DNA from: Sinanaerobacter chloroacetimidivorans
GTDB taxonomy: Bacteria > Bacillota > Clostridia > Peptostreptococcales > Anaerovoracaceae
Length of the DNA stretch: 64,000 bases
Direction: 5' to 3'
NCBI RefSeq assembly: GCF_018128545.1
Contig: NZ_JAGSND010000004.1
Coordinates: forward strand, 62,001 to 126,000
The notes under the pieces are model-generated. The model did not search any database and was not told the DNA's origin. It saw nothing but the letters and a program-made list of their open reading frames with translations. This document shows, in pieces, positions 18,479 through 26,887 of this stretch. The translations under genes were made by a program, and so were the position numbers. The stretch's first letter is position 1; the number at the start of each line of letters is the position of its first letter.

Positions 18479-19137
18479 TTTGTGAAACCAATAGTTCAAT
18501 CCTTCCGGCGACAAATGAAGGTGCCCTTTCCGGAGGAACCTGCTGCGTTGTAGATTTTTCAAAGGAACTTATGGATTTTGTCCGGAAGGAATCCTGCGGC
18601 AAATGTGTTCTTTGCAGAGAAGGTTCCTGGCAGGTATATAAAATTATTGCAGATATAACCGAAGGCCGGGGAGGAAGCGAAGATTACGAACTTTTAAAAG
18701 AGTTGCTGGAAATGATCAGCCAAAATGCAGGCTGTGAGATGTCCGCAACCGCGGCCTCTCGGTGCCTCGAATTGTTAAATTCTTATCAAGAAGAGTGGGA
18801 TCTGCATATCCGCAGGAAACGATGCACAAATTTAATCTGCAAACAGGCCTTTACTTTATATATAGCACCGGATACCTGCGATGGATGCGGAAAATGTCAG
18901 GAAGTCTGTCCTGAGGGTGCGATCTCGGGGGGCAAGGGCATGATTCATGTGATTCATCCGGAGATCTGTACAAAATGCATGCAATGTATCGGGTGCTGCC
19001 CGAAAGAGGCGATTAAAAAAGCCGGTGCAGTAAAACCGAAAGTACCGGCGGAACCCATTCTGGTGGGAAGCTTCGGAGGCTCCGCAGGAAGCAATGAAGC
19101 AGGCACTTCTATGAGACGCCGGCGTCGGGGAGAGTAA
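18475..19137 (+). CDS. Truncated NuoF-like iron-sulfur protein with a 2[4Fe-4S] ferredoxin domain, 220 aa
   Basis: The N-terminal part is only the C-terminal cluster domain of NuoF/HydB-type subunits (ESCGKCVLCREGSWQ, Cys41/44/47, and a fourth cysteine in NAGCEMS). The FMN- and NADH-binding Rossmann part of NuoF is absent. The C-terminal part is a bacterial ferredoxin with CDGCGKCQEVCP and CTKCMQCIGCCP. The basic tail ends MRRRRRGE. The start overlaps the previous stop (ATGA), so the pair is translationally coupled and presumably one complex. Lacking a nicotinamide site, it should relay electrons from the GltD-like partner to an acceptor, most simply the flavoprotein encoded next. Confidence 0.85.
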   Translation: MICETNSSILPATNEGALSGGTCCVVDFSKELMDFVRKESCGKCVLCREGSWQVYKIIADITEGRGGSEDYELLKELLEMISQNAGCEMSATAASRCLELLNSYQEEWDLHIRRKRCTNLICKQAFTLYIAPDTCDGCGKCQEVCPEGAISGGKGMIHVIHPEICTKCMQCIGCCPKEAIKKAGAVKPKVPAEPILVGSFGGSAGSNEAGTSMRRRRRGE

Positions 19138-19207
19138 GTCGTTAGGAACAGCAATCTTAATTTAGATAAAAGTTTGCTAATGCTGTTAAAATATTAAGGA
19201 GGTTAGC

Positions 19208-20728
19208 ATGAGCACTAAGAAAATGGAAGCAGATGTCATTGTCATTGGCGGAGGCGCATCAGGCATAACGGCCGCTGTTGCGGCTGCGGAAAAAGACTCC
19301 AGCGTTATCGTTCTGGAAAAGGGCAGCACCACAGGGGGAGCCGCAAATATGGGAATGGGATTTTTTGCTGTGGAATCTAAGTATCAAAAAGCCCAAATGG
19401 TTAATTTTTCAAAGGAAGATGCCTTTAACCTGTTCATGAACTATACGCACTGGCGTGTGGATGCACGGTTGGTACGAAAGTACATAGAGCAGTCTTCTGA
19501 CACCATTGAATGGGCTGAAGGCATGGGCGTGGAATTTCTGGGCGCCTATAAGTATTTTGAGAAATCAGAACAAACCTGGCATGTTGTCAAAACCCAGGGC
19601 AGTAATACGCCTGCTGAGAGGGCTGCCTCTAATCTCTATCGTGCACTAACCGAAAGAGCGGAAGAGTTGGGAGTTCAAATCTGCTATCAGACCAAAGCTA
19701 CAAAAATTCTTATAGAGGATGGCCATGTGGCCGGGGTTGAACTGATCAACGCGGACGGCGAAAAAGAAGAAGCGGAATGCAATGCAGTCATTGTTGCAAC
19801 CGGAGGCTTCGGAGATAATCCCAAAATGATCAGCGAATACATGGGCTTTGAATGGGGCAGGGATCTACATTCCTTCCGTATCCCCGGTGTGGAGGGGGAA
19901 GGACTAAAAATGATGTGGGAAGCCGGAGCCGGAAAAACGGAACCGGTTATGGAACTAACCTACACAACCCCAGGGGTAACGGATGTCTTTAAAACCCTTA
20001 GTGAAACCATGCGCCAGCCAAATCTAATGGTAAATCTGGATGGCTTGCGATTTATCAATGAAGAAATTATGAACAATACCGTATTCACCGGAAATGCTAT
20101 TGCAAGGCAAAGAGAAAGAATGGCTTTCACCATCATTGATGACAGCATTCTGGAAACCTATAAAAAAACGGGATTAGATTATATTACCTTCCATCATAAT
20201 ATAAAAAATGTTGATAAGTGGGATAAAGAATTAAAAACCTATGTCAGCGGTGAAGGTGCGGAAGCTTCCGGATTAAGTCTGCTTCACAATGCGGATCAAA
20301 AATCGCAAGTAAATTTATTTGAAGCGGATTCTTTGGAGGAACTAGCTGAAAAAACCGGAATCAATCTGGAGAATCTGAAGAAAACTATTGAAGAATATAA
20401 CGAAGGATGCACATCCTCAGACAGCTTTTTCTTCAAGAAACATAAATATATGAAACCTCTGAATGGGAAGAAATACTATGCGGCAAGGCATTTCCCTGCA
20501 GGATATGGAAGTTTGGGCGGAGTTAAGGTCAGCGACAAAATGGAAGTACAGACTCCCGACGGATTTAAAATCCACGGCCTCTATGCATGCGGAACAGATG
20601 CCTGCAATATATTCGGTGACAGCTATTGCTTCCTGCTTCCGGGAAACACCATGGGCTTTGCGGTAAACAGCGGAAGAATGGCAGGGTACAATGCAGTTGA
20701 GTATATGGATTCCGACGAGTTTATGTAA
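19208..20728 (+). CDS. FAD-dependent reductase of the fumarate reductase/ketosteroid dehydrogenase family, 506 aa
   Basis: An FAD-binding-2 flavoprotein. It has the dinucleotide motif DVIVIGGGASGITAAVAAAE at residues 10-30, the EKGSTTGGAANMGMG loop, the ATGGFGDNPKM motif near 195 and a C-terminal LPGNTMGFAVNSGRMAGYNA FAD segment. There is no signal peptide, haem motif or FMN-attachment domain, so it is a cytosolic enzyme fed by a separate electron donor. Family members reduce or form activated C=C bonds (fumarate, urocanate, 3-keto-steroids, cyclic enones). Placed behind its own iron-sulfur relay and close to cyclic-diketone genes, it is a good candidate for reducing an unsaturated ring or enone. 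GGAGG upstream supports the start. Confidence 0.82.
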   Translation: MSTKKMEADVIVIGGGASGITAAVAAAEKDSSVIVLEKGSTTGGAANMGMGFFAVESKYQKAQMVNFSKEDAFNLFMNYTHWRVDARLVRKYIEQSSDTIEWAEGMGVEFLGAYKYFEKSEQTWHVVKTQGSNTPAERAASNLYRALTERAEELGVQICYQTKATKILIEDGHVAGVELINADGEKEEAECNAVIVATGGFGDNPKMISEYMGFEWGRDLHSFRIPGVEGEGLKMMWEAGAGKTEPVMELTYTTPGVTDVFKTLSETMRQPNLMVNLDGLRFINEEIMNNTVFTGNAIARQRERMAFTIIDDSILETYKKTGLDYITFHHNIKNVDKWDKELKTYVSGEGAEASGLSLLHNADQKSQVNLFEADSLEELAEKTGINLENLKKTIEEYNEGCTSSDSFFFKKHKYMKPLNGKKYYAARHFPAGYGSLGGVKVSDKMEVQTPDGFKIHGLYACGTDACNIFGDSYCFLLPGNTMGFAVNSGRMAGYNAVEYMDSDEFM

Positions 20729-20835
20729 GCATCATCCAAAAACAGATCGAATCGGACCTGATCTGTTGAGGATCAAGGCCGTTAGATATTGCAAGAACTT
20801 ATCTCTAATTATTTCTTATTAAGGAGGAAATCGAA

Positions 20836-22131
20836 ATGTTCAAAAATGCAAAATTTGCACGCTATTCGATCATGCTTATGCTTCTTGGAGTCTGCTTCAT
20901 GTTTTTTTATTCCGGACTTCAGAACGACCATATCAACATTCTGACTCCGTACCTTGCACAAACCTATGGCTGGGATGACCTGAAAATAACGAACCCCGTT
21001 ACATACGGCGCACTTGTGGTAATCATACTCTATCTCATTATCGGTGCTGCTTTTGTAAAATACGGCGTAAAAAAGATTTTATTGCCCAGTATCGTTCTTC
21101 TGGCTCTGGGTTGCTTTGGCATCGCGTTAGCAGGAGAAAATTACAGCCTGTACTTTGTCAGTCTGTTTATTGTTCGTATTATGGTAGTTCCTCTTCAGAT
21201 GGGCGGATTCATGCTCGCCGCCAACTGGTTCATCAAATATCGAGGACGAGTTCTTGGTATTGTAACCATTGGAAGTCCTTTGTTCTCTATCGTTGGAATC
21301 AGTGCATTGACAGCAGTAGCTAACAGCATTGGATTAAAGGCAGCTTACATGGCCATTGCCGCTTCCTTGATTCTGATAGGCGCTTTGGTTGCACTTTGTA
21401 TTAAAGATACACCTGAAGATGCCGGACTATTCCCGGATGGTGCAGATCAGGCGCCTTACTCCGAAGCCGATCAGGATGCTGAGCCTGTTACATTAAAAAG
21501 CATATTGACAGACAGTCGGGCATGGAAGCTGATCATTTCATACGGCATCCTGCAGTTCGTTATCGTTGCGATGATGGCATATATGGCAGTTCGATATATC
21601 ACCTTAAGCACACCGGAAGATGTTCCAAATCTGTTTGTATCCAAAGCATTGTTCTGGCTTTCCATCGGGGCGGCCGCCGGTATTCCAATGAGCTATGTTC
21701 TCGGATATATTGATGATAAACTGGGTTCCATCAAGGCTTCCCTCGTTCTCATCGTATTGTACTTCTTTGCAGTGGTCCCTCTTGCCGTTATGCCGGTAGG
21801 CGGAAGTGTTCCGCTTATGGCAATATGGGCATTCGGCGTAGCTTGTATGACCGGAGGTATGCCCACCATGCATCCATGCGTAACCTCCTATGTGTACGGA
21901 CGTAAGCAATATATGGCAGCAAACAAGTGGATCATGACGATCCAGGCGATTCCTATGGCATTTGCTATCGCCTTTATGGGAGCCTTCAACCAGATGGGTC
22001 AGTTGACCAACGCCTATTATATTTTAATGGTGCTGCTGGTAATTGCCTTTATCACGGTATTGACCATGAGAAATATTCCTGATGCCAACGCTGCGGATAG
22101 AGAATACGGCAAGAAAGAGCATACCGCTTAA
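20836..22131 (+). CDS. MFS transporter, 431 aa
   Basis: A twelve-helix carrier with the same extracellular opening (ILTPYLAQTYGWDDLK) and central loop (KDTPEDAGLFPDG) as the MFS protein encoded at 11411-12688, so the two are paralogues. It follows the reductase gene by about 100 bases with AAGGAGG before the ATG, and belongs to the same transcription unit unless the small hairpin at 20741-20767 ends it. It is likely to take up the ring compound or export a product; the substrate is unknown. Confidence 0.85.
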   Translation: MFKNAKFARYSIMLMLLGVCFMFFYSGLQNDHINILTPYLAQTYGWDDLKITNPVTYGALVVIILYLIIGAAFVKYGVKKILLPSIVLLALGCFGIALAGENYSLYFVSLFIVRIMVVPLQMGGFMLAANWFIKYRGRVLGIVTIGSPLFSIVGISALTAVANSIGLKAAYMAIAASLILIGALVALCIKDTPEDAGLFPDGADQAPYSEADQDAEPVTLKSILTDSRAWKLIISYGILQFVIVAMMAYMAVRYITLSTPEDVPNLFVSKALFWLSIGAAAGIPMSYVLGYIDDKLGSIKASLVLIVLYFFAVVPLAVMPVGGSVPLMAIWAFGVACMTGGMPTMHPCVTSYVYGRKQYMAANKWIMTIQAIPMAFAIAFMGAFNQMGQLTNAYYILMVLLVIAFITVLTMRNIPDANAADREYGKKEHTA

Positions 22132-22158
22132 TAGAAACAGTCATCAATGAAACATTCA

Positions 22159-22193
22159 GAAACGATCAGGGAAATTACTTTTCTGATCGTTTC
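22159..22193 (+). terminator. Hairpin after the MFS gene
   Basis: A perfect 11-base stem (GAAACGATCAG/CTGATCGTTTC) with a 13-base loop. The following AAACTTT is a weak T run, so termination may be partial and allow read-through to the next two genes. Confidence 0.6.
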
Positions 22194-22220
22194 AAACTTT
22201 ATAGAATGAAAGGAGCACTT

Positions 22221-22901
22221 ATGAAAATAGCAATAATCGGCGGTTCCGGCCGCGTAGGCAAAAGAATAGTCAGATATGCCCTGGAGCGGGGTCATGAGGT
22301 CAGAACCTTCAACAGGCGCGGAGATCGTTCAAAAATGATGAATCCCGGCATTGAAACTGCAGTGAGCGGAAACTACATAGATTACGAAGCACTTGCGGAG
22401 TTCGTAAAGGATGCGGACGTAGTGGTGGATTCGACCATTCATGTGAGAACCAATCCCGAATGGCTGGTACCGGGACGTGCCAACGTGTTAAAGGCCTGTC
22501 ACGAGAACGGCATTAAAAGGGTTTTATTTGTCGGTAATCATTGTACTTTAACCTACGAAGGAAAGCCTTTGGAATTTTTATATGCCCAACCCATTGCTTT
22601 TGCTAAATTCATTCCGATGCATATTGAAGCGTTCAATAACATCCGCAAGAATGAATATGATCTTGATTGGACGATCGTAACACCTGCCGCAAAAATGCTT
22701 CCTTACGGAAACATTACGGGTAAATATTGCGAATCAATCGATGATGAATTTTTCCTCCCGAAACCTGAACTGGGCTTGGCCTCATCCCAAATATCCATGG
22801 AAGACTTTGCGAACTTTTTTGTCAATGAGATTGAAAATCCAAGACATATCAGGCAACGGGTTGCGATTTGCAATCCCATAGAGGAAGGAGGAGAAAAATA
22901 A
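22221..22901 (+). CDS. NAD(P)-binding atypical SDR (NmrA-like), first of a tandem pair, 226 aa
   Basis: Rossmann fold with the GxxGxxG-type motif IAIIGGSGRVGKR at residues 3-15 and a basic FNRRGDR after strand 2, which suggests NADP(H). It lacks a YxxxK pair in the classical position, as is usual in NmrA/NAD(P)H-binding families. ATG at 22221 is chosen because AAAGGAG lies five bases upstream; the ATG 15 bases before lies upstream of that site. It may be a reductase for an intermediate or a redox-sensing regulator of the neighbouring pathway. Confidence 0.75.
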   Translation: MKIAIIGGSGRVGKRIVRYALERGHEVRTFNRRGDRSKMMNPGIETAVSGNYIDYEALAEFVKDADVVVDSTIHVRTNPEWLVPGRANVLKACHENGIKRVLFVGNHCTLTYEGKPLEFLYAQPIAFAKFIPMHIEAFNNIRKNEYDLDWTIVTPAAKMLPYGNITGKYCESIDDEFFLPKPELGLASSQISMEDFANFFVNEIENPRHIRQRVAICNPIEEGGEK

Positions 22902-23563
22902 TGAAATTTGTAATTGTAGGTGTGAGCGGACGAATTGGCTCTCGGGCGGCAAAAGAAGCAGTCAGCAGAGGCCATCAGGTTATCGGTATCGATGCTTTTG
23001 CTAAGGGCGAGATAGAGGGCGTAGAGATCCATCAGTGCGCCATTGAAGAATTTGATAAGATGGTCGGACTCATGGCAGGCGCAGATGCCGTTCTGAATGC
23101 CATTGCCGCCAATATGGAGCACCCTGAAAGATATGGGAAAAGTATTCAATTCATCATCGACGAGTGCAAGGCTGCCAGGGTACCCAAACTCCTTTCCATT
23201 ATAGGATCCTCTTCTGCTTTGTGCCCCAACGGAACCAAGCTCATAGAGTCCGATTATTTTGAAGAGGCTAATCGAATCTTCTACGAAAATATCTGCAAAT
23301 CGGAAGAAGTATACGAGCATGAAAAGGAACTGAACTGGGGCTGCATTACACCGGCAGCTTTTATGGAATTACCGGAACCCATATTGAAGAAATACAGAAT
23401 GGGGGACGACTACCTGGTGATTATGGATGAACCTGGCATCGATAAGAACAGTGAAGCGTATTTTGATATCAGTAAAATATCGCTGACCGATTTTGCTTAT
23501 GCCTGTGTTGACGAATTGGAAAACGACAGAATCCATCAAAGACGCTGCTGCGTAGGGTATTAA
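22901..23563 (+). CDS. NAD(P)-binding atypical SDR (NmrA-like), second of a tandem pair, 220 aa
   Basis: Its N-terminal FVIVGVSGRIGSRAAKEAVSRGH motif, the CITPAAFM segment (compare IVTPAAKM in the previous protein) and its length show it is a diverged tandem duplicate. The second strand ends in GIDAFAKGE rather than a basic loop, which would fit NAD(H) preference over NADP(H). Its ATG overlaps the previous stop (TAATG) behind GGAGGAG, so the pair is translationally coupled and may form a heteromer. The function is not assignable beyond nucleotide-dependent reductase or epimerase-like. Confidence 0.75.
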   Translation: MKFVIVGVSGRIGSRAAKEAVSRGHQVIGIDAFAKGEIEGVEIHQCAIEEFDKMVGLMAGADAVLNAIAANMEHPERYGKSIQFIIDECKAARVPKLLSIIGSSSALCPNGTKLIESDYFEEANRIFYENICKSEEVYEHEKELNWGCITPAAFMELPEPILKKYRMGDDYLVIMDEPGIDKNSEAYFDISKISLTDFAYACVDELENDRIHQRRCCVGY

Positions 23564-23602
23564 CCCCTTGTACAGGGGTGAAGGATTCTTGCTGTCTTTC
23601 GA

Positions 23603-23785
23603 ATGGACTCCTTTCGTCTTTATGACAATTCTATTCTTTCAATCGAAAACGCTTATAAAATCATCCCGGAGTGGTTAGAGTTATATATTGAAAATAAAAT
23701 TATCAAAAGTATTGGATTTAAAATTGAAGGAAAATTTTTCTATACAAGAGTTGCCAAAGATGGTATCATAGGACTCGATATATGA
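23603..23785 (+). CDS. Small hypothetical ORF, 60 aa (doubtful)
   Basis: A short open frame with no clear ribosome site and no recognisable family. It is AT-rich and could be a chance ORF or the remnant of a larger gene. It fills part of the 285-base gap between the NmrA-like pair and the stalk-domain protein, in which I see no other signal. Confidence 0.25.
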   Translation: MDSFRLYDNSILSIENAYKIIPEWLELYIENKIIKSIGFKIEGKFFYTRVAKDGIIGLDI

Positions 23786-23848
23786 GATATCAAATCAGCT
23801 TAAATAATAAGCTGAGGAAGGCCCGAATGATATTTTAAGGAGGACCCA

Positions 23849-25414
23849 ATGAAGAAGTTTTTGCTGGTATTAACCATTTTTCTTGTATCCGGATTTTTTG
23901 CCGTTTCCATGGCAGCACAGGCAGTGACGGAGCGACCGGACATTCAGATCATGATTGACGGTAAGGTTGGCGCTTATTCCGACACCCCGATTATAGTCAA
24001 TGGAAGGACGCTGCTGCCTTTAAGAGAGTTATTCACCAATCTTGGCGTTTCAAATGACGATCAGCATATTATATGGAACGGAAAGGATCGTTCTGTAACG
24101 GCGATAAAAGATTCGGTAACGATCGTTCTAAAGGTTGGAAATCTAGATGCAACCATTAATGGAAAATTAACGAAAATTGATGCGGCTCCGGTGAACTATC
24201 ATGGCAGAGTCTATATTCCGGCACGTTCCGTAGCACAGGCTTTTGACAAGGTGGTTGTCTGGGATAAGGTTACCTCCTGTGTTTATATTCGGGATCAGGC
24301 ACAATACGATGAAGTGAAGACTACCCTTGATAAAGCATTAGCTTCAATGGACAGCGTAAAACGCTATAAATTGGACTATGATGCCAAAATCACATATTCA
24401 GGAGAAGATGAAGAAGATCCGTGGATCTGTACGGAGAAAAGCTTTGAACAATATGATAAAGAGAAAGATATACAATACTATTCCTGCCTGTCGGATTACG
24501 GTGACTATCAATTGAAATATGAATCCTACTATAACAATCTTATTGATTACACAAGATACGATGACGATCCCGTATGGGAAAAGGAGATTCTTGAAAAAGA
24601 AGACTACGCCTATTTTGTAGAATATAACAATCCGCGGAACATCATAAATCCACGGGAAGCGGTTTATGCGGCCTTGACAATGGAAAAGGATGAAAAAAAT
24701 AACTTAATCTATTTGAAAGGAAATGTGTATCCGCTTCATAAGTTCTCTGAGGATTCTGCGGACAGCGGGAGCAGCATCGTATCTGATGATTTCCTGTCAA
24801 TTGTAATCGATGGCAAGACCGGCTATGTGAAAGAGATTCAAACCATAGATAAAACCGACCTGTCGAAGGCGCTTGACTTATATTCGGAAAATGAATTTAA
24901 GTTCCGATATTATGATCTGAACGGAAATTTTTCTTTGACAATACCCAAAAATGTGACGGAGGTTCCTGCATCCTATACGATAACATCGCTGGATGGCAAG
25001 TTTTCTATTTCCGTGCCCGGCTCATGGACAGACGAGTATGATTTAAATGATGTGGCAGATTTACAAGCCTCCTGTTCAAAAAAGTATCAGTACATGATAG
25101 CACTGGCTCAGGCGAAGGAGGATTTCGCCTATGACTTTGAGATCTGGAAAAATAATGCCATGGAGATGATTGATGCCAACTTTGATAATGTTGTAGTGGA
25201 AAAGAGTGAGCCTTCAAAAATAAAAGTAAACGGAAATCCAGCAGTACAATATGTTCTGACAGGCACATCTGAAGGCGTCAACTATACCCACCTGGTTACG
25301 TTTATTAACGGACAAAATTACTATGGACAGATCTATTGCTGGACTTTAAAATCCAAGTATAAGGAGTCTGAAAGCGAGTTCCTGGATATCGTCAAATCCA
25401 TTAAAGGGCTGTAA
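23849..25414 (+). CDS. Secreted copper amine oxidase N-terminal (stalk) domain protein, 521 aa
   Basis: An N-terminal signal peptide (KKFLLVLTIFLVSGFFAVSMAAQA) is followed by a stalk domain at about 30-145. It has the repeating pattern IMIDGK, PIIVNGRTLLPLRELF and RVYIPARSVAQAF common in secreted proteins of Clostridia. The middle (about 150-380) is acidic and tyrosine-rich and matches nothing I recognise. The C-terminal 140 residues (FSISVPGSWTDEYD, ending LDIVKSIKGL) look like a PsbP/DUF1795-type beta domain. It is likely anchored at or released from the cell surface. AAGGAGG precedes the ATG. The role is unknown. Confidence 0.8.
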   Translation: MKKFLLVLTIFLVSGFFAVSMAAQAVTERPDIQIMIDGKVGAYSDTPIIVNGRTLLPLRELFTNLGVSNDDQHIIWNGKDRSVTAIKDSVTIVLKVGNLDATINGKLTKIDAAPVNYHGRVYIPARSVAQAFDKVVVWDKVTSCVYIRDQAQYDEVKTTLDKALASMDSVKRYKLDYDAKITYSGEDEEDPWICTEKSFEQYDKEKDIQYYSCLSDYGDYQLKYESYYNNLIDYTRYDDDPVWEKEILEKEDYAYFVEYNNPRNIINPREAVYAALTMEKDEKNNLIYLKGNVYPLHKFSEDSADSGSSIVSDDFLSIVIDGKTGYVKEIQTIDKTDLSKALDLYSENEFKFRYYDLNGNFSLTIPKNVTEVPASYTITSLDGKFSISVPGSWTDEYDLNDVADLQASCSKKYQYMIALAQAKEDFAYDFEIWKNNAMEMIDANFDNVVVEKSEPSKIKVNGNPAVQYVLTGTSEGVNYTHLVTFINGQNYYGQIYCWTLKSKYKESESEFLDIVKSIKGL

Positions 25415-25451
25415 ATACTTTGATATTAAATACGAAAACCTGATTAATACG

Positions 25452-25483
25452 AAAACCTGTAACGAGCAGTTACAGGTTTTTTT
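25452..25483. terminator. Intrinsic terminator after the stalk-domain gene
   Basis: A perfect 12-base stem (AAAACCTGTAAC/GTTACAGGTTTT) with a 5-base loop, followed by seven T residues. It serves the + strand gene and, by symmetry, the convergent minus-strand gene. Confidence 0.92.
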
Positions 25484-25512
25484 GCCGAAGGCGCCAAATC
25501 AGATTTATTTTA

Positions 25513-26043
25513 CTATATTAATTTCTCAGGAAGACCGAAGTAGTGCTCTATGGCAAATACCAATCTCCTTCCAATGCTGTATATGTTGTTTCGAATCCAT
25601 TCGGCATCCTCTATACTTTTACTGTTCCCCAGATCTACAATGACAGATACGGCTCTGGTTCTGGTTAAAATGGGTCTTTCTACCGATGGTAAAATGCTGA
25701 TAGACATGGGGAGCGGGTGTATAACATATAATTCGGTGGAGATATTATAGGTCAAATTACTTCCCTGTTCACTAAAGGCATAGTAAGAAATATCAGGACC
25801 TCTCTGTACATCATTTCCGCCGTCTGTTGCATATAAGGAAATGATCAAATCAAAATTTTTTTCATTTACTTTTCGAATGATCGTATCTAATGTATCCTTT
25901 GGATCGTTTCTTTCAAAACGGATTCCGGCGATGCCAAGGTATGCAACCATAGCATCTGCAATTTCATTCATATACCTTTCTTCGTTGCCCCCTCCGTAGA
26001 ATTCGTTCTTTTCGTTTGTGGAAGGGTTAAGATAAACTAACAA
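25513..26043 (-). CDS. Amidase_3-like protein lacking zinc ligands, 176 aa
   Basis: The pattern of strands and the ends resemble N-acetylmuramoyl-L-alanine amidases: a first strand LVYLNPS, then GGNEERYMNEIADAMVAYL with one conserved glutamate, a DLIISLYATDGG segment and IVDLGNSKSIEDAEWIRNN near the C-terminus. However, the histidine of the usual DPGHGG loop is replaced (NPSTNEKNEF) and the SxHxN histidine is replaced by tyrosine-alanine, so zinc hydrolysis is unlikely. It may be a scaffold or binding protein for peptidoglycan. No signal peptide is visible. It is divergent from the gene at 26183. Confidence 0.55.
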   Translation of the reverse strand: MLVYLNPSTNEKNEFYGGGNEERYMNEIADAMVAYLGIAGIRFERNDPKDTLDTIIRKVNEKNFDLIISLYATDGGNDVQRGPDISYYAFSEQGSNLTYNISTELYVIHPLPMSISILPSVERPILTRTRAVSVIVDLGNSKSIEDAEWIRNNIYSIGRRLVFAIEHYFGLPEKLI

Positions 26044-26182
26044 TGCGTATGCCTCCTTTTTTAGGATGCTATATAGTATGTTGACCTGATAGGGATTGTG
26101 ATTCAGGGCTGATTTCCTGTCACATAAAACGCATTATTTCATACTATAAAATATTGCACTGTGTTATAAGGAGTTATTCCGG

Positions 26183-26767
26183 ATGATATCAAAGGCTCAA
26201 CAAGAAGTACCGTTCATTTCATATGGACATTTGAATTTAATAAAGGATTTCAGGCTGCTGTTAACCGAATTGGCTTATTTAACAAGGTTCTATATCGTTT
26301 CGGTGGCGTCGGATTTTGGTGACTCTGAGGCTTTGGCGCAAAGGCTTTATAACTTGCCTATGAAGTTTCTAGCAAAAGCAGAATTAATATTTGGGACCCC
26401 ATTAGGGGAAGAGCTTGTAAATCTGTTATCAACTCACATTATTTCCTTGCAGACCTTGGTTAACGGACTGAAAATCGGAGATCAGGCCAGTGTGGATGCC
26501 GCTGTACAGCGATTATATTCCAATGCAGATCTATTGGCTGCATATTTTTCTAGAATTAATCCATTCTGGGAAGAAGCGCAGTGGAGGAATTTATTTTATA
26601 CTTATGACAGGACTGTGATCGATGAAGCGATTGCGGTAATGAGCGGTGATTATGTAAGAAGCTTGGAAATTTTTGACCGGCTCATGTTAAATGCTTTGGC
26701 AATGGGAGACTATCTTGCAGATGGATTTATAGAATATTTGACGGCCACACGAAGACAGGAAACGTAA
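26183..26767 (+). CDS. Hypothetical alpha-helical protein, 194 aa
   Basis: A soluble protein predicted to be nearly all helix, with no cysteines, no signal peptide and no transmembrane segment. I do not recognise a named family. AAGGAG lies nine bases before the ATG, and a terminator follows, so it is a single-gene unit. It is divergently oriented from the amidase-like gene with about 140 bases between them. Confidence 0.65.
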   Translation: MISKAQQEVPFISYGHLNLIKDFRLLLTELAYLTRFYIVSVASDFGDSEALAQRLYNLPMKFLAKAELIFGTPLGEELVNLLSTHIISLQTLVNGLKIGDQASVDAAVQRLYSNADLLAAYFSRINPFWEEAQWRNLFYTYDRTVIDEAIAVMSGDYVRSLEIFDRLMLNALAMGDYLADGFIEYLTATRRQET

Positions 26768-26791
26768 TAGCGGGATAACCGGATAATGTAC

Positions 26792-26824
26792 GCCTGCGGT
26801 TTTTAAAACTGTAGGCTTTTCGTT
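26792..26824 (+). terminator. Intrinsic terminator
   Basis: A stem of GCCTGCGGTTT paired with AAACTGTAGGC, followed by TTTTCGTTTT. It ends the hypothetical gene and insulates the amino acid ABC operon. Confidence 0.75.
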
Positions 26825-26887
26825 TTGCAGATATTATTGTATAATATAGATTATGTATTTATTAAATAATCTAGGGAGGAATATCCA

